A stretch of 64,000 bases of DNA from positions 62,001 through 126,000 of the forward strand of contig NZ_JAGJCB010000011.1 of the NCBI RefSeq assembly GCF_017814435.1. The letters are read 5' to 3'. Position numbers and translations under genes: made by a program. Each line of letters opens with the position of its first letter. The first letter of the stretch is position 1. Under the pieces are notes generated by a model, which was not told the DNA's origin, made no database searches, and saw only the letters and a program-made list of their open reading frames with translations. This document shows, one piece after another, positions 62,522 to 64,000 of the stretch. Origin of the DNA: Mariniflexile gromovii. GTDB taxonomy: Bacteria; Bacteroidota; Bacteroidia; Flavobacteriales; Flavobacteriaceae.

Positions 62522-64000
62522 TTAATAATTAAATTTTAATTGTACCATTATATTTCTTCCTAAATCATCGGCAAAATATCTTAATCGGTTAAGGTATTCT
62601 CTGTAAGAAGTATTAAAAATGTTACTAATGTTTAATCCGATATTTAAATTTGTTTTTTTTGAAGTTTCCAATGTGATGTCACTTGAAAAATGTAACAAAT
62701 GATAAGCGGGTGGAGGCGTGCTGATATCTACCAAAACATACGAATCGGTTGTTGCTACATAAGTTTCAAAGTTATTATTTGGATATTCATTTTGTTTAAA
62801 AACCCATTCGCTTTTTAACTCAGCATTAAAGTTTTTCCAACCTTTGTTATTATAAGTAATTGTGTTTACTGTTTTTAAAGATGGCATATCAATTAAATCT
62901 CTATTTTGAGTTAAATCTCTACCTTTTGTATAAGATGTTTTATTTCCAAATTGAAAATGTTCATTTACATCCACATTCAAACTTAGGTCTGCACCCAGCA
63001 ACATAGCATTTGTTTGTTGGTACTCCCACACAGGAAAAGAGCCTCTTATGGTTTGTTCTACCCCCGTTGGTTGTACATAAATAAAATTATGAATGTTATT
63101 ATAAAAACCTTCTAAATTTAGTTGTAAACCTTCAGAATTGAAATTGTATGAAGCAGAAAACCGGTTAGACTGTTCTTGTTTTATCCGTAAATCGCCCAAT
63201 TCAATTCTAGCAGCAGAATGGTGCAATCCTTCACTAAAAAGTTCTGATGGATTTGGAGTTCTGTTTGATAAACTATAGTTCGCTAATATGGAGTTTTTAG
63301 AATCAAACTGATGGGTTAATCCTGTTGAAGCAGAGATATTATGGTATTGAAATTTAGGGTTTGCAAGCAATTGAGTGCCTAAATCGTCAATTATAATATT
63401 GCTAAAATCTACATCATAACCACGTTGCTCCCAACGGCTTTTTTGATAGAATTTTTTAGAGTCTATATTAACGTAATCATATCTCAAAGCAGCATCAAAT
63501 AGCGTGTTTTCATTTAATGTCCATTCCGAGGTTGCATACGCACCAAAACTATATTTGTCATAATCTGGTATCAAGCGTCTTATACCCGTATCAGGGTTTG
63601 CAAAATTGTTTTGGTATTCTCCGTTAAACCCAATCTCAAAAACTTTGTTGTCAAACTTATCAATTTTTATGTTTGAACTTAAGGCATGTGTTTGTAAAGT
63701 TAAATCTATGGAAGCTTTGTTTTTATCGTCTCCAACCCGTACATCATACTCAAAACGTTTATTGTTTTGATAATCGTACTGGAGGTTTAGCTTACCAATA
63801 CCTTTAAAGCGTTTATAAAAACTCGCTTTTGCTATCTGGTGGGTAACATCTTGTCTTGGAGCATCGATGCTGTATCTAAAATCTTCAATAACTAAGGGTT
63901 CTTTGTTATTTATAGCATTTACCAAATCTTCAATATTACCAATGTGTGAGGCGCTTAAAATGCCAATGTTATTATTTAAAAAGCTGTAATAGATGTTAAA
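62522..64000 (-). CDS. TonB-dependent receptor, ZnuD-like (cut at window end)
   Basis: The frame is open past 63925 to the window edge with no stop, so at least 492 residues of the C-terminal part are present and the plug is missing. The barrel ends FADDLGRNIMVQLKFNY. Segments FYNNIHNFIYV and QQTNAMLLGADLSLNV resemble ZnuD-type zinc/haem receptors. With the AztD-like and His-rich genes it suggests zinc uptake. Its true start lies outside the window. Confidence 0.85.
   Translation of the reverse strand, partial: FNIYYSFLNNNIGILSASHIGNIEDLVNAINNKEPLVIEDFRYSIDAPRQDVTHQIAKASFYKRFKGIGKLNLQYDYQNNKRFEYDVRVGDDKNKASIDLTLQTHALSSNIKIDKFDNKVFEIGFNGEYQNNFANPDTGIRRLIPDYDKYSFGAYATSEWTLNENTLFDAALRYDYVNIDSKKFYQKSRWEQRGYDVDFSNIIIDDLGTQLLANPKFQYHNISASTGLTHQFDSKNSILANYSLSNRTPNPSELFSEGLHHSAARIELGDLRIKQEQSNRFSASYNFNSEGLQLNLEGFYNNIHNFIYVQPTGVEQTIRGSFPVWEYQQTNAMLLGADLSLNVDVNEHFQFGNKTSYTKGRDLTQNRDLIDMPSLKTVNTITYNNKGWKNFNAELKSEWVFKQNEYPNNNFETYVATTDSYVLVDISTPPPAYHLLHFSSDITLETSKKTNLNIGLNISNIFNTSYREYLNRLRYFADDLGRNIMVQLKFNY

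Noticed and set aside
1-64000. tRNA, rRNA, IS elements, prophage or defence systems
   Set aside because: No TTCRANYC-type T-arm with a cloverleaf, no transposase, integrase, phage or nuclease-type defence gene was recognised in the window.

Overview
The window is a chromosomal segment of a low-GC Bacteroidota, almost certainly a marine member of the Flavobacteriaceae. The signs are the many TAnnTTTG promoter elements, start sites without strong Shine-Dalgarno sequences, type IX secretion (T9SS) tails, SusC/FecA-like receptors with carboxypeptidase-like N-domains, lineage-typical small families (DUF3276, DUF1573, BatA, TIGR02757, DUF4856), an NhaD sodium/proton antiporter, and the gene order lptB - CMD - tatC - kdsD / recQ. 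Most of the window is housekeeping; no rRNA, tRNA, IS element, prophage or CRISPR array was seen.

Layout. 1-300: tail of a cut-off gene and a degenerate tandem repeat carrying a hairpin. 0.3-3.2 kb (minus): LptB, a CMD protein, TatC and KdsD-type isomerase. 3.4-9.9 kb: a RecQ helicase without zinc cysteines, a cyclophilin-FKBP fusion, a BstA-like DinB protein, GNAT, a thioredoxin-like protein, CsaA and a PUR-like protein. 10-13.8 kb: ABC exporter, NusB, DUF1573 lipoprotein, YajC. 14.4-17.1 kb: GNAT, a small protein, ProC and ProB, which look like the remnant of an arginine/proline operon. 17.2-25.6 kb: YdeI-like protein, NhaD, PepT, PyrD, two T9SS cargo proteins (M43 protease and Spondin_N protein) and HMG-CoA lyase.

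25.7-35.7 kb holds a metal-linked cluster: DUF4856 lipoprotein, imelysin lipoprotein, a homologue of vitamin K-dependent gamma-carboxylase and a TonB-dependent receptor, followed by a second outer-membrane protein and a secreted unknown. 36-45 kb: GuaB, an unassigned large PLP-fold protein, an esterase, a DUF4870-like protein, a dihydroorotase-like protein lacking the HxH metal motif, a BatA protein and a glycosyltransferase. 45.5-51.6 kb: M61 peptidase, a di-haem peroxidase with an imelysin-like N-terminus, a PhoX-like lipoprotein and a TIGR02757 protein. 51.8-58.2 kb: a siderophore receptor with a PepSY_TM (FoxB-like) protein, a lipoprotein, an MFS transporter and a LolD-like ATPase. 58.3-64 kb: FolE, small proteins, and a probable zinc locus with a His-rich exported protein, an AztD-like metallochaperone, a lipoprotein and a ZnuD-like receptor cut by the window end.

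The most interesting signal joins two distant loci. The promoters of the DUF4856/imelysin/gamma-carboxylase/receptor cluster and of the siderophore-receptor/PepSY pair share one layout: a 23-bp near-palindrome with half-sites TTATTTA and TAAATAA abutting the -33 box, then the -7 element, then a second copy just before the start codon. This predicts a common repressor, most likely iron-responsive, and puts a gamma-carboxylase homologue with its catalytic lysine and histidine conserved inside a metal-uptake regulon.
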